Virus record (IMG/VR): IMGVR_UViG_3300005663_000109
Span: 1-40,263 of that record
Direction: 5' to 3' (one strand)
Origin: a virus
DNA length: 40,263 bases
The notes under the pieces were generated by a model. The model saw nothing but the letters and a program-made list of their open reading frames with translations. It did no database searches and was not told the DNA's origin. Made by a program: the position numbers and the translations under genes. Of the stretch, positions 28,178 to 37,353 are shown in pieces (the first letter of the stretch is position 1; the number at the start of each line of letters is the position of its first letter).

Positions 28178-28395
28178 TGGTAGAGACGCTCCTTACGATC
28201 ACGATTGGGTTATCGAGGAGCGAGCCGAGACGCTATCAGATCTACAAACTCTACGCTTTCGTTTGTCGTTACGCACATCAGTCTTGGGTTGAAGTAGAAA
28301 AGAGGACGATCAACGAACTAGCAGAGTTTGCTGAAGCTGTAGGAGACATCATGGAGGAAGAGTCAGAACAGGCTCGAATAGAAACCGATGGGTGA
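28177..28395 (+). CDS. Second chaperone-like small protein, 72 aa
   Basis: GTG 28177 shares a base with the previous TAG. The 72-residue product begins MVETLLTITIGLSRSEPRRY, has a CRYAHQSW segment and a long acidic helix at the end (NELAEFAEAVGDIMEEE). Its frame is -1 relative to the gene before it and is open back to 28132, so a frameshifted fusion is geometrically possible, as in lambda gpG/gpGT. Simple reinitiation at GTG is the plainer reading. It overlaps the tape measure start by 8 bases. Confidence 0.6.
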   Translation: MVETLLTITIGLSRSEPRRYQIYKLYAFVCRYAHQSWVEVEKRTINELAEFAEAVGDIMEEESEQARIETDG

Positions 28396-30373
28396 GAGAC
28401 AAGAAAACGTTGTCGACACGAAGTTTACTTCCAACTGGGAGGGAGCTTCGCGTGGTCTGGGGATGATGGGCCGAGCGGCTCAGAGTCTTGGCGGTAGTCT
28501 CATGGGTCTCACTCGCATGTTTGGTCCACTCACTGCCGCAATGAGTGCGATCACATCCGGCGCTCTTGTTCGCCAGATCACGATGATCAACTCTCGGTTT
28601 GAGCAGACGTCTCAGGTTATCGGTGGAACGCTGGCTGCTCTTGGCTTCGCTGGGGGGGAAGATCCGACAGAGCGGTTTCGTAACGGACTTGGTCTTGCAG
28701 AACAGACCATGCGCCAGATTCAGATCTCTGCGGCGGCGCTTCCTGGCGAAGCCGAGGACTACATCACTGTCTTCCGCGCAGCGCTGCCGAACGTGTCGCA
28801 GTCGATGGAAGGTAATCTGGCTGACATGACCAGCTTTACCAACCGGATCACTGCGATTGGTCGGTCGTTCGGCATCGATGCACAGCAGATCGGAAGAGAC
28901 ACGATGCAGATGCTTCGTACGGGTCGTGGTGGTGCCGGCATGGACGTACGTACATGGATGCAGCTTCTTCCGTTTATCAATGCTGTAGCAGGACAAGCTG
29001 ACGTCACTGCCGACTCGTTCAACCGCATGACACAGCCTGAGCGACTTCAAGTGCTCACTAATACGTTCGAAAGTCTCGATCCGATGCTTGCGGATGCTAG
29101 CAACACGTTCGATTCAATGTTCGGTGCTATTCAGTCCACCGGAGAAGAGTTGATGCGGATCGCAGGACGCCCGATCTTCGAGGGAGTCAAGGAAGGTCTG
29201 GGAGAGGTCAACGCACTGTTGATGGACGAGAACGGAGAGTGGACTGAACTAGGTCAGCGAGTTGTTACGGTCGGGACGAACATTTCCGCATTTGTCGTGG
29301 ACGCTATTCGTAACGCTGTATCATGGATGCAGGATCTATCAGATCTGTTCGGCGATCTTGCGGATAGTCCTCTTTTTCAACAGCTAGATCGAATGGTTAC
29401 TTCTCTGTTGGGAGCAGGAAGGGCTATGAGTTCCGCAGTGATGGAAGGTGGCCCTGGAGGAGCTGCTGGGATTGCGGGAGGTGCTGCGGCCGTGGCTGCG
29501 GGAAGTGCTGCCGGGTTGGGAGGTCCAGCAGGCGTAGCTCTTGTCGCGTTGGGCTTGGGTGTAGGTAACTTCCTTACGCGGATCGATGATGTAGCGCATG
29601 TTATGGATCTCTTCGGTAACATTATCGATACTGTATCTACGGTCTCACGCCCTCTAGTGAACTTCCTTACTGTGTTTTCCGATCTTATGGGAGACATGAT
29701 CGCCGGGATTCTTCCTGGATTACTATCTGGTCTCGACGGAATGCTGACACCTGTGATCGTTTTTGCAGGATGGCTTCTTGAGATCGGTACTGAGCTGATG
29801 GAGTTTGTACAACCGGCGCTGCATGAGTTGTGGGAGCAGATCGGTGTTCTGCTTGAACCTCTCGGGTGGCTTGCAGGGTTTGCCTTGGTAGGTTTCGGTC
29901 TTGCGATCTTGGCTATTCTCGTAGTGATGTCGCCGTTTATTGTCGGTATGCTTGCTCTAGGAGCGATTGTCATTGGTCTAGGTCGCGCATTCACTGCGAT
30001 GTCTAACTTCATCGCCCGGAACTTTGGAGGTGATCCAGCTAAGGCTCCAGGAATGCGGGCCGAAGCTGCACAAGAACAGGGATTCCTCGCGGGATTGTTG
30101 GAGCGTATTCAACAGTCGACTGATAGTGCAAATGATCAAACCGCAGCGGTAGAACAAGCCACTGGGGGCGCTGGTCGGGCAGGCCGAGCACCAGGAGCAC
30201 GGGGAGGCGCGAACACACAACAAGACTTCCGTTACAGCCGTTTTACGATCGAGCAGAGTTTTGCTGAAGGCTTTGATCCTGATCGGATCGCAGTCGCCTT
30301 TGCTGACGACGTTGGGCGTCTTGGTGAACAGCGTCTTGAATCCGGCTTCGCACCTCTCTTCGGGATCCGCTGA
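28388..30373 (+). CDS. Tape measure protein
   Basis: The 661-residue protein fixes tail length and lies inside the tube. It has helical, Gly/Ala-rich sequence with an early LMGLTRMFGPLTAAMSAITSG region, a hydrophobic middle (about residues 345-400) rich in Gly and Ala, and several hydrophobic segments (about 440-540, such as GFGLAILAILVVMSPFIVG) typical of tape measures that insert in the membrane. It is shorter than many, implying a short tail. It follows the chaperone pair and precedes the baseplate hub genes. Confidence 0.85.
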   Translation: MGERQENVVDTKFTSNWEGASRGLGMMGRAAQSLGGSLMGLTRMFGPLTAAMSAITSGALVRQITMINSRFEQTSQVIGGTLAALGFAGGEDPTERFRNGLGLAEQTMRQIQISAAALPGEAEDYITVFRAALPNVSQSMEGNLADMTSFTNRITAIGRSFGIDAQQIGRDTMQMLRTGRGGAGMDVRTWMQLLPFINAVAGQADVTADSFNRMTQPERLQVLTNTFESLDPMLADASNTFDSMFGAIQSTGEELMRIAGRPIFEGVKEGLGEVNALLMDENGEWTELGQRVVTVGTNISAFVVDAIRNAVSWMQDLSDLFGDLADSPLFQQLDRMVTSLLGAGRAMSSAVMEGGPGGAAGIAGGAAAVAAGSAAGLGGPAGVALVALGLGVGNFLTRIDDVAHVMDLFGNIIDTVSTVSRPLVNFLTVFSDLMGDMIAGILPGLLSGLDGMLTPVIVFAGWLLEIGTELMEFVQPALHELWEQIGVLLEPLGWLAGFALVGFGLAILAILVVMSPFIVGMLALGAIVIGLGRAFTAMSNFIARNFGGDPAKAPGMRAEAAQEQGFLAGLLERIQQSTDSANDQTAAVEQATGGAGRAGRAPGARGGANTQQDFRYSRFTIEQSFAEGFDPDRIAVAFADDVGRLGEQRLESGFAPLFGIR

Positions 30374-31479
30374 TGCCTGTTGAGTCCGCAGGTGACGTCA
30401 GTACGTTCAACATCAACGAGTTGACGGGTGAAGAGCGTACTGTTCGGCTGACTGGGCGTGGCTTGCCGTATCGGCCGTATGAGCTGAGTGCGGCGCAGCG
30501 GGTGAAGACTAAGTTTTACCCCGGTAATCCAGTGGGGATCGCAACCGTACTCGGAGCCGAGGAGCAATCGACCACTCTTCGAGGAGCATGGAAGGACAAG
30601 TTCATCGGAGTAGGGGCAGGAGACAGCACGCCGATCACTATCAGCGGTGAAGCCATCCGAAACACTCGTACGGCCGTGGCTGCTATGGAATCGATCGTAC
30701 GTGAAGGGCAAGAGGTAGAAGTCACCTGGGATGAACAGGTTCGTCGTGGCTATTTTGTTGAGTTCCGGCACATGTGGGACACCGTAAACGACGTCGCTTG
30801 GGAGATGTCGTTTACATGGATCTCCCGTGGCGAAGCAGTCGGTGCTGCTGTGTTCACGCAGGAAGGTAATCTCACTGACACATCATCGATCGTTCAGCGT
30901 CAAACTAACGCACTTCTACGACGCGTTGATCCACCATTTCAAATAGCTGCTGTGTTCCAGGAGAAGCTCGCTGCACTTGTCAATCCGATCGTAGAGTCCG
31001 CTAGCGTCTTCGTTCGAACGGTGACCAACCTTGCGTCTCAGTCGATTGCACCGCAGGAAGCTATTCGATCTGGTGTTTCGATCTGCAATGGGCTTTTGGA
31101 GCAGACCAACGCCCTACGAGCAGAACTAGAAAGTGAGATCCCTGCAAACCGAAACCTGCTAACTCCGATCGTAAACCAGACCTTTGGTGATCGTCTTTCT
31201 GCTACTGTTTGGTCGCGTAGACTCATCGGCGCGTCAGTCGATCTGCGTCGGACCGCAGCTATTCGACGAGTAACTCTAGCAAAGTCGATCCAAGCATTGC
31301 TGTTGGGCACCTACGTTGTTCGTGAGGGTGACGATCTTCGCAACATCAGTCGGATCTTTTACGGCACTCCGCACGAGTGGCGGCGTTTACTACGGTTCAA
31401 TCAAACATCTAGTTCTCTCGTCACGCCCGGCACTCTTATCCTTGTTCCTCGCACAGATATTGGTGATCGAAGAGCGTAA
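30373..31479 (+). CDS. LysM-containing baseplate/tail protein
   Basis: The 368-residue protein has an N-terminal strand-rich domain with VTWDEQVRRGYFVEFRHMWD (about 117-136), a helical middle, and a LysM domain at about residues 313-362 (VVREGDDLRNISRIFYGTP, then WRRLLRFNQ and PGTLILVP). In myoviruses such proteins link the tube to the baseplate hub, and the LysM part may bind peptidoglycan or act as an adaptor. Coupled to the tape measure (TGATG) and to the hub. Confidence 0.78.
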   Translation: MPVESAGDVSTFNINELTGEERTVRLTGRGLPYRPYELSAAQRVKTKFYPGNPVGIATVLGAEEQSTTLRGAWKDKFIGVGAGDSTPITISGEAIRNTRTAVAAMESIVREGQEVEVTWDEQVRRGYFVEFRHMWDTVNDVAWEMSFTWISRGEAVGAAVFTQEGNLTDTSSIVQRQTNALLRRVDPPFQIAAVFQEKLAALVNPIVESASVFVRTVTNLASQSIAPQEAIRSGVSICNGLLEQTNALRAELESEIPANRNLLTPIVNQTFGDRLSATVWSRRLIGASVDLRRTAAIRRVTLAKSIQALLLGTYVVREGDDLRNISRIFYGTPHEWRRLLRFNQTSSSLVTPGTLILVPRTDIGDRRA

Positions 31480-33386
31480 TGCCTACGTACCGACCCAGCT
31501 GTGTCGTCAACCTGAAACTCACGTTTGATGAGGCTCTACACATCCAAACGTTGGAAGATCCGAGATCTGTTGAGGAAGCTGTTGCGGAAAACAACACTGT
31601 GCCGACAGTACCTCGTGTTGAACCGCTGGTGACCCGCCGCGGGGATGAGAACGTTTCGTTCGTCATGGGGCGAATCCCCGAGTCTGCGTCTGTAGAGCTT
31701 CCTGGCTACCGACAGGCGGGTCAGTTTTCACTAGACTTTGACTTCGCTGAGCTACCTATCGATCCGCGCACAGTACGTTCCTGTGCTGCTGAGATCTATC
31801 TCGGTGCAATCTCTAACGACGATTTTGCTGCGGGAATGCGAGGCCGTGAACAGGATGGTTCACGTAGATCAGTTCTACGAACACGTGACGCTGACGGATT
31901 ACCTAACACAGCGGATCAGCTGATTGTAGGGATTGTAGACGAGTGGGAGATGGAGCACTCGTCTGATGGGAGCACGGTGCATCTTCGTGGTCGTGACCTT
32001 CGAGGAATGCTCATCGACACACCGATCAACGTAGTGCCGAACGCTATAAACCAACTGATCGACTCACTCGATCTTTCTCGACCGATTGATGAGGTCGTCG
32101 CTCAGATCCTAGACTTCAATCCAGCCTTTTCCAATATCGACATACGTACTAACCCGGACGAATGGACTGGTGGGATAATCCCGGCTCCCGCGGCAGACGA
32201 TCTCGTTCCTCGACACCGTCAAGGTGCTCGTGGGAATAGAGGTAGTGGGAGAGGCACACCGAATGCGGGATCAGGAAATGTCAACTTCTGGGATCTCATC
32301 GTTCGTTTTTCTTACTTGGTCGGAGCGATCCCATTCTTCATGGGAACAGATCTATGGATTCGACCCTCTCGGTCACTCTTCGACCAGCAACGACAGGGCT
32401 TTACAGAAGCGCCAGCACCATTCAGGGCGGACTTCTTGGGCCAAGCCAGTGGAGGGGCGCCACGTTTTCGCGACGCCGAAACAGGACAGGCGATCAACCC
32501 GCCACTTACGTTCCGCCGCATCGTATACGGACGCGACACGGATTCGATCAGCTTCAACCGAAAGTACGGAGGCTTTCAACGCCCGCGTGTGGTCCGTGCG
32601 ATCTCGGTCGATACGGGAGCAGGTGCACGCGGTGCGGGGAGACTGATCGTAGGAGTGTGGCCTCCGGAAGAAGAGCTTAGTGCACGACGAACTAGGACAA
32701 ATCCTGGCGGACAAGGATCGCAAGAAGAAGTCATCAATGTTCCTGTGATGCACACTACAGATCCTGCGCGTCTTCAGGAGATTGCTCGTGCCACCTTCGA
32801 AGAGATTGGGCGCGGGGAGATGGGCGGAACTTGTCAGACGCACAATCTTGCTAGCTTCGGAGGAAGTAACGCAGATCCGGATCTTATACGTCTTCGCCCT
32901 GGTGATGCTATCGAGCTTCTTGTCGATGCGCGTGTTCGTACATCTGGTGCTCCACTAGTGTCTACCTTCACAGATCACTCACGAGCTAGCTTCGAAGAAC
33001 GAGTAGCTGAGATCCGTGCTCGCTTGGGCGGGAATGAGAATCTTGCACGTGTGATCGTAGCGACATCCCGTGGGCAGGTCGCAGAACTTCAGCGATTCTT
33101 CCGTGTTGCCAACGTAAAGTTCAGTTGGGGCTTGGAAGGAGTAGAGATCACTTTCGACTTCCAGAACTACGTGGTTATCCGCAATCAGGTGGGTGATCAG
33201 CTAGTGGACGAGGGGGAGACAAGAACTAGGACTACAGGTCGCCGTCGTCGTCGAGAGCCTTCCGAAGGAGAAGCAGCTTTCCTTGCGGCGCAAGGTGTTG
33301 TGTTGCCTTCTGAAGGAGAGGAAGCTTTTCTTGAATCACAAAGTGTTGTCCTAGGCCGTAACGTGGGGGGATCTGGAGATGGGTAG
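31479..33386 (+). CDS. Baseplate hub protein (gp27/gpD-like candidate)
   Basis: The 635-residue protein lies between the LysM protein and the spike, where the trimeric baseplate hub is expected. It shows strand-rich domains with VELPGYRQAGQFSLDFDFAE and VDEWEMEHSSDGSTVHLRGR, the latter reminiscent of hub proteins that bind the tube end. A flexible Gly-rich stretch is at about residues 245-268. The C-terminus carries two tandem 16-residue units beginning PSEGE. Its end overlaps the spike gene by 8 bases. The functional call is from position and general pattern. Confidence 0.65.
   Translation: MPTYRPSCVVNLKLTFDEALHIQTLEDPRSVEEAVAENNTVPTVPRVEPLVTRRGDENVSFVMGRIPESASVELPGYRQAGQFSLDFDFAELPIDPRTVRSCAAEIYLGAISNDDFAAGMRGREQDGSRRSVLRTRDADGLPNTADQLIVGIVDEWEMEHSSDGSTVHLRGRDLRGMLIDTPINVVPNAINQLIDSLDLSRPIDEVVAQILDFNPAFSNIDIRTNPDEWTGGIIPAPAADDLVPRHRQGARGNRGSGRGTPNAGSGNVNFWDLIVRFSYLVGAIPFFMGTDLWIRPSRSLFDQQRQGFTEAPAPFRADFLGQASGGAPRFRDAETGQAINPPLTFRRIVYGRDTDSISFNRKYGGFQRPRVVRAISVDTGAGARGAGRLIVGVWPPEEELSARRTRTNPGGQGSQEEVINVPVMHTTDPARLQEIARATFEEIGRGEMGGTCQTHNLASFGGSNADPDLIRLRPGDAIELLVDARVRTSGAPLVSTFTDHSRASFEERVAEIRARLGGNENLARVIVATSRGQVAELQRFFRVANVKFSWGLEGVEITFDFQNYVVIRNQVGDQLVDEGETRTRTTGRRRRREPSEGEAAFLAAQGVVLPSEGEEAFLESQSVVLGRNVGGSGDG
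33258..33353 (+). repeat. Tandem 48-base duplication at hub C-terminus
   Basis: Bases 33258-33305 and 33306-33353 encode two versions of the same 16-residue unit: PSEGEAAFLAAQGVVL and PSEGEEAFLESQSVVL. Many third codon positions differ, so the duplication is not recent. Confidence 0.8.
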
Positions 33387-34116
33387 ACGCAAACGATTGA
33401 CGCGTGCCCGTACGAGTCCCGACATGGGGCGACTGGCGAACGCTGTTAGCCGACCTGGGATTGATCCTCGTGTCTGGCTCACACTCGCTGTGGTGCTAGA
33501 TGTCGGATACGACGCAAACGAAGGTATCTTCGCTGATGTGCAGTTTCAACCGGACGGTACGGTCGAGACATGCTTGCTCGGAGCACCTTACGCAGGTGCG
33601 GAGTTTGGAGCGTACTTCCCTGTCAATGTCGACGATACTGTTCTCGTAGCAGTTCCTAGCGGAGATCCCAGCACTGGTCCTACATTGATCGCCCGTATGT
33701 GGAACTCGGGGGACAAGCCACACGCTGACTTCCAAAGCGAAGATGAAGAAGAAGAGCCCACGAAAGATGTGGTACTTAGGATCCAGCCGGGACGTAAACT
33801 CAAGATCCGAACGTCAGACGATGGGGACGGCGTAGACATTACCGTCGAAGGGAACGGTGACGTTGTGATCCAGGCAACTGGAGACGGTAAGGTGTTCATC
33901 GGTGGGACTGATGGAACACAACCTTCTACGCTAGCGGACACGTTGACAGACTTTCTCAACAGTCAGAAGACTAAACTCGACACCGCTATCAACTTCTTGA
34001 AGACCCACGTACACATTGAAACGGGAGCTACTACTGATCCTCCAACAGGAGCTTCATTGATCGAAACGACGCCTAATGTTCCTGACGTGAAAGCTAATGA
34101 AGTGGAGATCAAGTGA
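33379..34116 (+). CDS. Baseplate spike protein (gpV/gp45-like)
   Basis: The 245-residue protein has an N-terminal OB-fold-like domain typical of phage baseplate V proteins: VDVGYDANEGIFADVQF-like strands, FPVNVDDTVLVAVPSGD and GPTLIARMWNSGD (about residues 75-115). Then comes a region with regular short strands (VDITVEGNGDVVIQATGDGK) suited to a beta-helix needle, and a THVHIETGATTD segment near the end. It punctures the outer membrane or wall on contraction. The domain order is complete. Confidence 0.8.
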   Translation: MGRRKRLTRARTSPDMGRLANAVSRPGIDPRVWLTLAVVLDVGYDANEGIFADVQFQPDGTVETCLLGAPYAGAEFGAYFPVNVDDTVLVAVPSGDPSTGPTLIARMWNSGDKPHADFQSEDEEEEPTKDVVLRIQPGRKLKIRTSDDGDGVDITVEGNGDVVIQATGDGKVFIGGTDGTQPSTLADTLTDFLNSQKTKLDTAINFLKTHVHIETGATTDPPTGASLIETTPNVPDVKANEVEIK

Positions 34117-34922
34117 CTGGTTGGGGAACAGAGCCGTGGGGAACAGGACCGTGGGGAACAGGTGGAGCATCTGATCTTTTCCTTGTGAGTGCATTCCCTA
34201 CGAGTGAGCGCACTGTCGTTGTAGAGCTGTCAAAAACACCTCGTCAGGTGTCTGTGATCGGCGACGGAGACGCGCTCAATCCTGCGTCGTGGACAGTAAC
34301 CAATCAAGCAACAGACGAAGATCTAGTTGTTCTTGCATCAAAGATGTTCAACAGCACGTTTATCTTCGAGCTATATACGCTGAAGAAGTTTGGTGATCAC
34401 TTTGCAACGCATAGAGTACAGTCGCTCACTCTCCGGGATCAGAACGACATATTACTGATCGCACCAACGTTTGTAGACTTTCTCGGATGTAAACGCGTTC
34501 AGGTCGCTGCTACGGACGACAGTCTTGTAGATCTTCGAAGCAACACGGTTGAAGGTGATATCGCTGCGGCGACTCTTGTAACCACTTCTGGAGGTGACTA
34601 TGACACTCATAGTGGTGTAGATCTGCTCCGGAAGCTGGTAATCCGTAGGATAACAACAGACCCCGGAGCATTCTTTCACTACGACGAGACTTACGGGTTA
34701 GGGATCGCAGTGAAGGAGCCACTACGGATTACAGATCTTCCCACGCTGAAGAAGGCGGTGGAGCGGCAGGTGAGTAACGAACCAGAGTTCGACCGCGTCA
34801 AAGCACAAGTTGGGATCAACTCCAACGGAACAATCTCTCTCGTTGTTCGTGCACGTCTGCGGGCATCAGGCAAAGAGGTTATCCTACCCTTCCGACCCCA
34901 GATTCGATCTGTTCAGTTCTGA
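34113..34922 (+). CDS. Baseplate protein with gp25-like C-terminal domain
   Basis: GTG 34113 overlaps the spike stop (GTGA). The first 18 residues are a Trp-Gly-Thr repeat (GWGTEPWGTGPWGTGG). The C-terminal part (about 165-269) has LLRKLVIRRITTDPGAFFHY, GLGIAVKEPL and a VKAQVGINSNGTISLVVRA strand pair, similar to the gp25/GpW wedge family that joins sheath to baseplate. The middle is strand-rich and unrecognised. It may combine an attachment domain and a wedge domain. Confidence 0.65.
   Translation: MTGWGTEPWGTGPWGTGGASDLFLVSAFPTSERTVVVELSKTPRQVSVIGDGDALNPASWTVTNQATDEDLVVLASKMFNSTFIFELYTLKKFGDHFATHRVQSLTLRDQNDILLIAPTFVDFLGCKRVQVAATDDSLVDLRSNTVEGDIAAATLVTTSGGDYDTHSGVDLLRKLVIRRITTDPGAFFHYDETYGLGIAVKEPLRITDLPTLKKAVERQVSNEPEFDRVKAQVGINSNGTISLVVRARLRASGKEVILPFRPQIRSVQF
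34120..34164 (+). repeat. Three tandem 15-base repeats (Trp-Gly-Thr)
   Basis: The units gttggggaacagagc, cgtggggaacaggac and cgtggggaacaggtg lie end to end at the start of the gene and encode the WGT repeats. Their near identity suggests slippage or recent duplication. Confidence 0.8.
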
Positions 34923-34933
34923 GGAGCGATCTA

Positions 34934-36130
34934 ATGGATTTCCCTACATTCGATGAGATCTTTCGTGTGAGTCGAGATGAGATTCTCACGAAGAACAGCA
35001 ACCTCTCGCTCGATGCGGTCGAACGAGAAGGCACGGACGTAAACGCTTTGGTTGCAGGACAAGCTGCGATCGGTGACGAAGTGATTGGGCAGCTTGTTGA
35101 AACCGAAGCAAGCCTCTTTCTAGACTCTGCCGAAGGTGAGAAGCTTGATCGTCTAGTTTTCGATCGCTACCAGCTCCTTCGTAAACCAGCTTCTTCTGCG
35201 CTGGCTACGGTCGAGTTCACCACGGTCACTCCGGTTCCCTCGTCGTTCTCGATCCCAATCGGTACCAGGCTCTCCACGTCCGATGGCCGTCAGTTTCTCA
35301 CACTGGTAGCTAGTACCTTCCTGATCGGAACGACAGGGCCTGTTTCGGTTGCTGTGCGATCTGCGCTTGCTGGTCTCAATCAAACTGTAAAGAAAGATCA
35401 GATTACGAGCGTCGTAAGTTCGATTACAGGATCGCCTTCCGATCTAGCAGTAAACAATCCACTCGCGTCATCCGGTGCAGACAACGCCGAACAAGACGAA
35501 GCATTGCGAGATCGCGCCCGTCGGTTCTTCGTCACTGCTCGCCGTGGAACGATCTTTGCGATCGAAACACTGGCTCTGGCTGTTCCTGGTGTTCGTACTG
35601 CATTCGCATTCGAGGCGCTATCTCCCGATGGACGTCAAGCGATCTCAAATCAACTCCTCATCACTGACGCGTTTACTGAGACACTGATCGACGTGTCGCC
35701 TACGCCGGTAAGCTATCAGTTGCAAACTCAGCTTCTTGCACAGATAGTGTTCAACTCGCTTGTTGATACACGTGCGATGGGGATCTTCATTTCAGTAACG
35801 CTCGCTTCGGTAATCCTTCAAGGAGTCACGCTTGGTTTGCGTTTCCAAGCTGGAGTCAATGTAGATCTTGTGGCTTTCCGTGCACGTGTGGCGATCGTCA
35901 ACTATACGAACGCGTTGGCGAGTGGAGAGACATGGGAAGTCTCCAAAGCGCTCGACGCGTTGAGAATCGTTCCTGGTCTGGTTGTTACCGGTGGCGAGAT
36001 TCTCAGTCCAGCAGGCGATGTCGTACCACAAGCCTTAGAAGTGATCCGCACAACGACTGGACTTGTGGTCGCATCAACGATCCAACCTGACACCGCGCTT
36101 CAGGGCAACACAAACCCGGACGGTGTGTGA
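34934..36130 (+). CDS. Baseplate J-like protein 1
   Basis: The 398-residue protein matches the baseplate J family (PF04865): N-terminal helical part with DEILTKNSNLSLDAVEREG, LDRLVFDRYQLLRKPAS, then the characteristic strand region with PIGTRLSTSDGRQFLTLV, and ARRFFVTARRGTIFAIETLA and PGVRTAFAFEA further on. These proteins form the wedges around the hub. It is directly followed by a second, diverged copy. GAGGAG precedes ATG 34934, which follows a short non-overlapping gap. Confidence 0.85.
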   Translation: MDFPTFDEIFRVSRDEILTKNSNLSLDAVEREGTDVNALVAGQAAIGDEVIGQLVETEASLFLDSAEGEKLDRLVFDRYQLLRKPASSALATVEFTTVTPVPSSFSIPIGTRLSTSDGRQFLTLVASTFLIGTTGPVSVAVRSALAGLNQTVKKDQITSVVSSITGSPSDLAVNNPLASSGADNAEQDEALRDRARRFFVTARRGTIFAIETLALAVPGVRTAFAFEALSPDGRQAISNQLLITDAFTETLIDVSPTPVSYQLQTQLLAQIVFNSLVDTRAMGIFISVTLASVILQGVTLGLRFQAGVNVDLVAFRARVAIVNYTNALASGETWEVSKALDALRIVPGLVVTGGEILSPAGDVVPQALEVIRTTTGLVVASTIQPDTALQGNTNPDGV

Positions 36131-37344
36131 TGGCGATTCCTGTATTTCCCGGTGGTGGAAGTCCTGATACTTGTGACGCTACGCCAAACGATCAAGATCA
36201 TTTCCTGGACGTGATCGATAAGGTGTTCCCTCCCGAGTACGTCGAGCCGATGAAGGTTCGCACGAACGCGGGGTACGAGAACTTTCAGTCGGCAGCGAAG
36301 GTGGGTGAGCGCCTGTCTCTCGCAGTCAATCGTACGGAATGCGGCGCCCTAGCGATCTATGCGCCTGTTGGAGTACGAGCTTCGGGGCTTGTAGAGTTTT
36401 CGCGACCGACATTTGGTGCTGGAGCGGTCACAGTCAAGGCCGGCACGATCGTGACTACGTCGAGCGGAGGACGTGACTTCATCACACAGCAAGATGTTGT
36501 TTTTGGAGGGGCGGCTCTCGGACCACTGAGTGTTGCAATCGAAGCGATCGCTGAAGGTTACGAGTGGAACGTACCTGGTGAGATAACGACACCGGCCGGC
36601 GAGGTACTAGAAGGAAGTATCGACACCACGAAGAGTTTGATCATGGATCCACCGTTTGGTGATCCGACCATCATTGTCAAGCAGAAGGTAGACACCACAG
36701 GCGGTGTCTCTCCGATGTTGGAAGGACTTGGAAAAGATCGAGGGGTTACCCGAAAGCCTAACGAGGCAGTCGAAGCGTTTCGATTTCGTGTGCGTACTCT
36801 GCCTGACACAGTCAGTCCTGGAGCGATCTTGCGTGCTGTGAGCGCCATCCTTGACGACTATGGTTTGACATTCAAGGCGATCGAAACATTCGAACTGTCT
36901 CTTCAAACAGTCTACGACGGGCCGAGTCCAAACGCAGGTACTCCCACGTTCACACCTACTCTTCCTCCGGCGCCCTACGATTCCAACTTGTTCGCGTACG
37001 ACGATCCACGCCCAGAAGACCCGCTGACCAACATCTACTTCGATCTGTCTGAAGTTCGTGGTGCGTTCTACATAGTCATTCAGCGACTTACGTTGTTCGA
37101 CGTTGGGATGGCCTATGACGATCCCGGAATCACGCCAGCAGACTTCAAAGACCCTACGACAGGTCGACAGCGCGGAACATCAGCGTACGATATCCCCATC
37201 ACAGCGGACCCCGCTCTCGTGTATCCTGCGGCGTACGATGGATTCGATGTGAGAACCGCAACCGCAGCGACAAGTATTCAAGAGACTCTAGACGAGATCA
37301 AAGCCATGGGCGTGAAAGCCGTGGTACTACTCCAACGACTTTAG
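36130..37344 (+). CDS. Baseplate J-like protein 2
   Basis: ATG 36130 forms TGATG with the previous gene (GTG 36127 is less likely). The 404-residue protein also has the J-type core: VTVKAGTIVTTSSGGRDFIT, then GPLSVAIEAIAEGYEWNVPG, then a helical AVEAFRFRVRTLPDTVSPG region. It diverges after residue 260, where a Pro-rich segment and strands replace the usual end. With the first copy it probably forms a heterodimeric wedge, as seen with T4 gp6/gp53-type assemblies, but that is inference. Confidence 0.8.
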   Translation: MAIPVFPGGGSPDTCDATPNDQDHFLDVIDKVFPPEYVEPMKVRTNAGYENFQSAAKVGERLSLAVNRTECGALAIYAPVGVRASGLVEFSRPTFGAGAVTVKAGTIVTTSSGGRDFITQQDVVFGGAALGPLSVAIEAIAEGYEWNVPGEITTPAGEVLEGSIDTTKSLIMDPPFGDPTIIVKQKVDTTGGVSPMLEGLGKDRGVTRKPNEAVEAFRFRVRTLPDTVSPGAILRAVSAILDDYGLTFKAIETFELSLQTVYDGPSPNAGTPTFTPTLPPAPYDSNLFAYDDPRPEDPLTNIYFDLSEVRGAFYIVIQRLTLFDVGMAYDDPGITPADFKDPTTGRQRGTSAYDIPITADPALVYPAAYDGFDVRTATAATSIQETLDEIKAMGVKAVVLLQRL

Positions 37345-37353
37345 GAGAGCGAC

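Noticed and set aside
29377-30012. Minus-strand open frame of 211 codons
   Set aside because: It is antisense to the tape measure gene and rich in Pro, Ser and Arg, as expected from the reverse of a Gly/Ala-rich gene.
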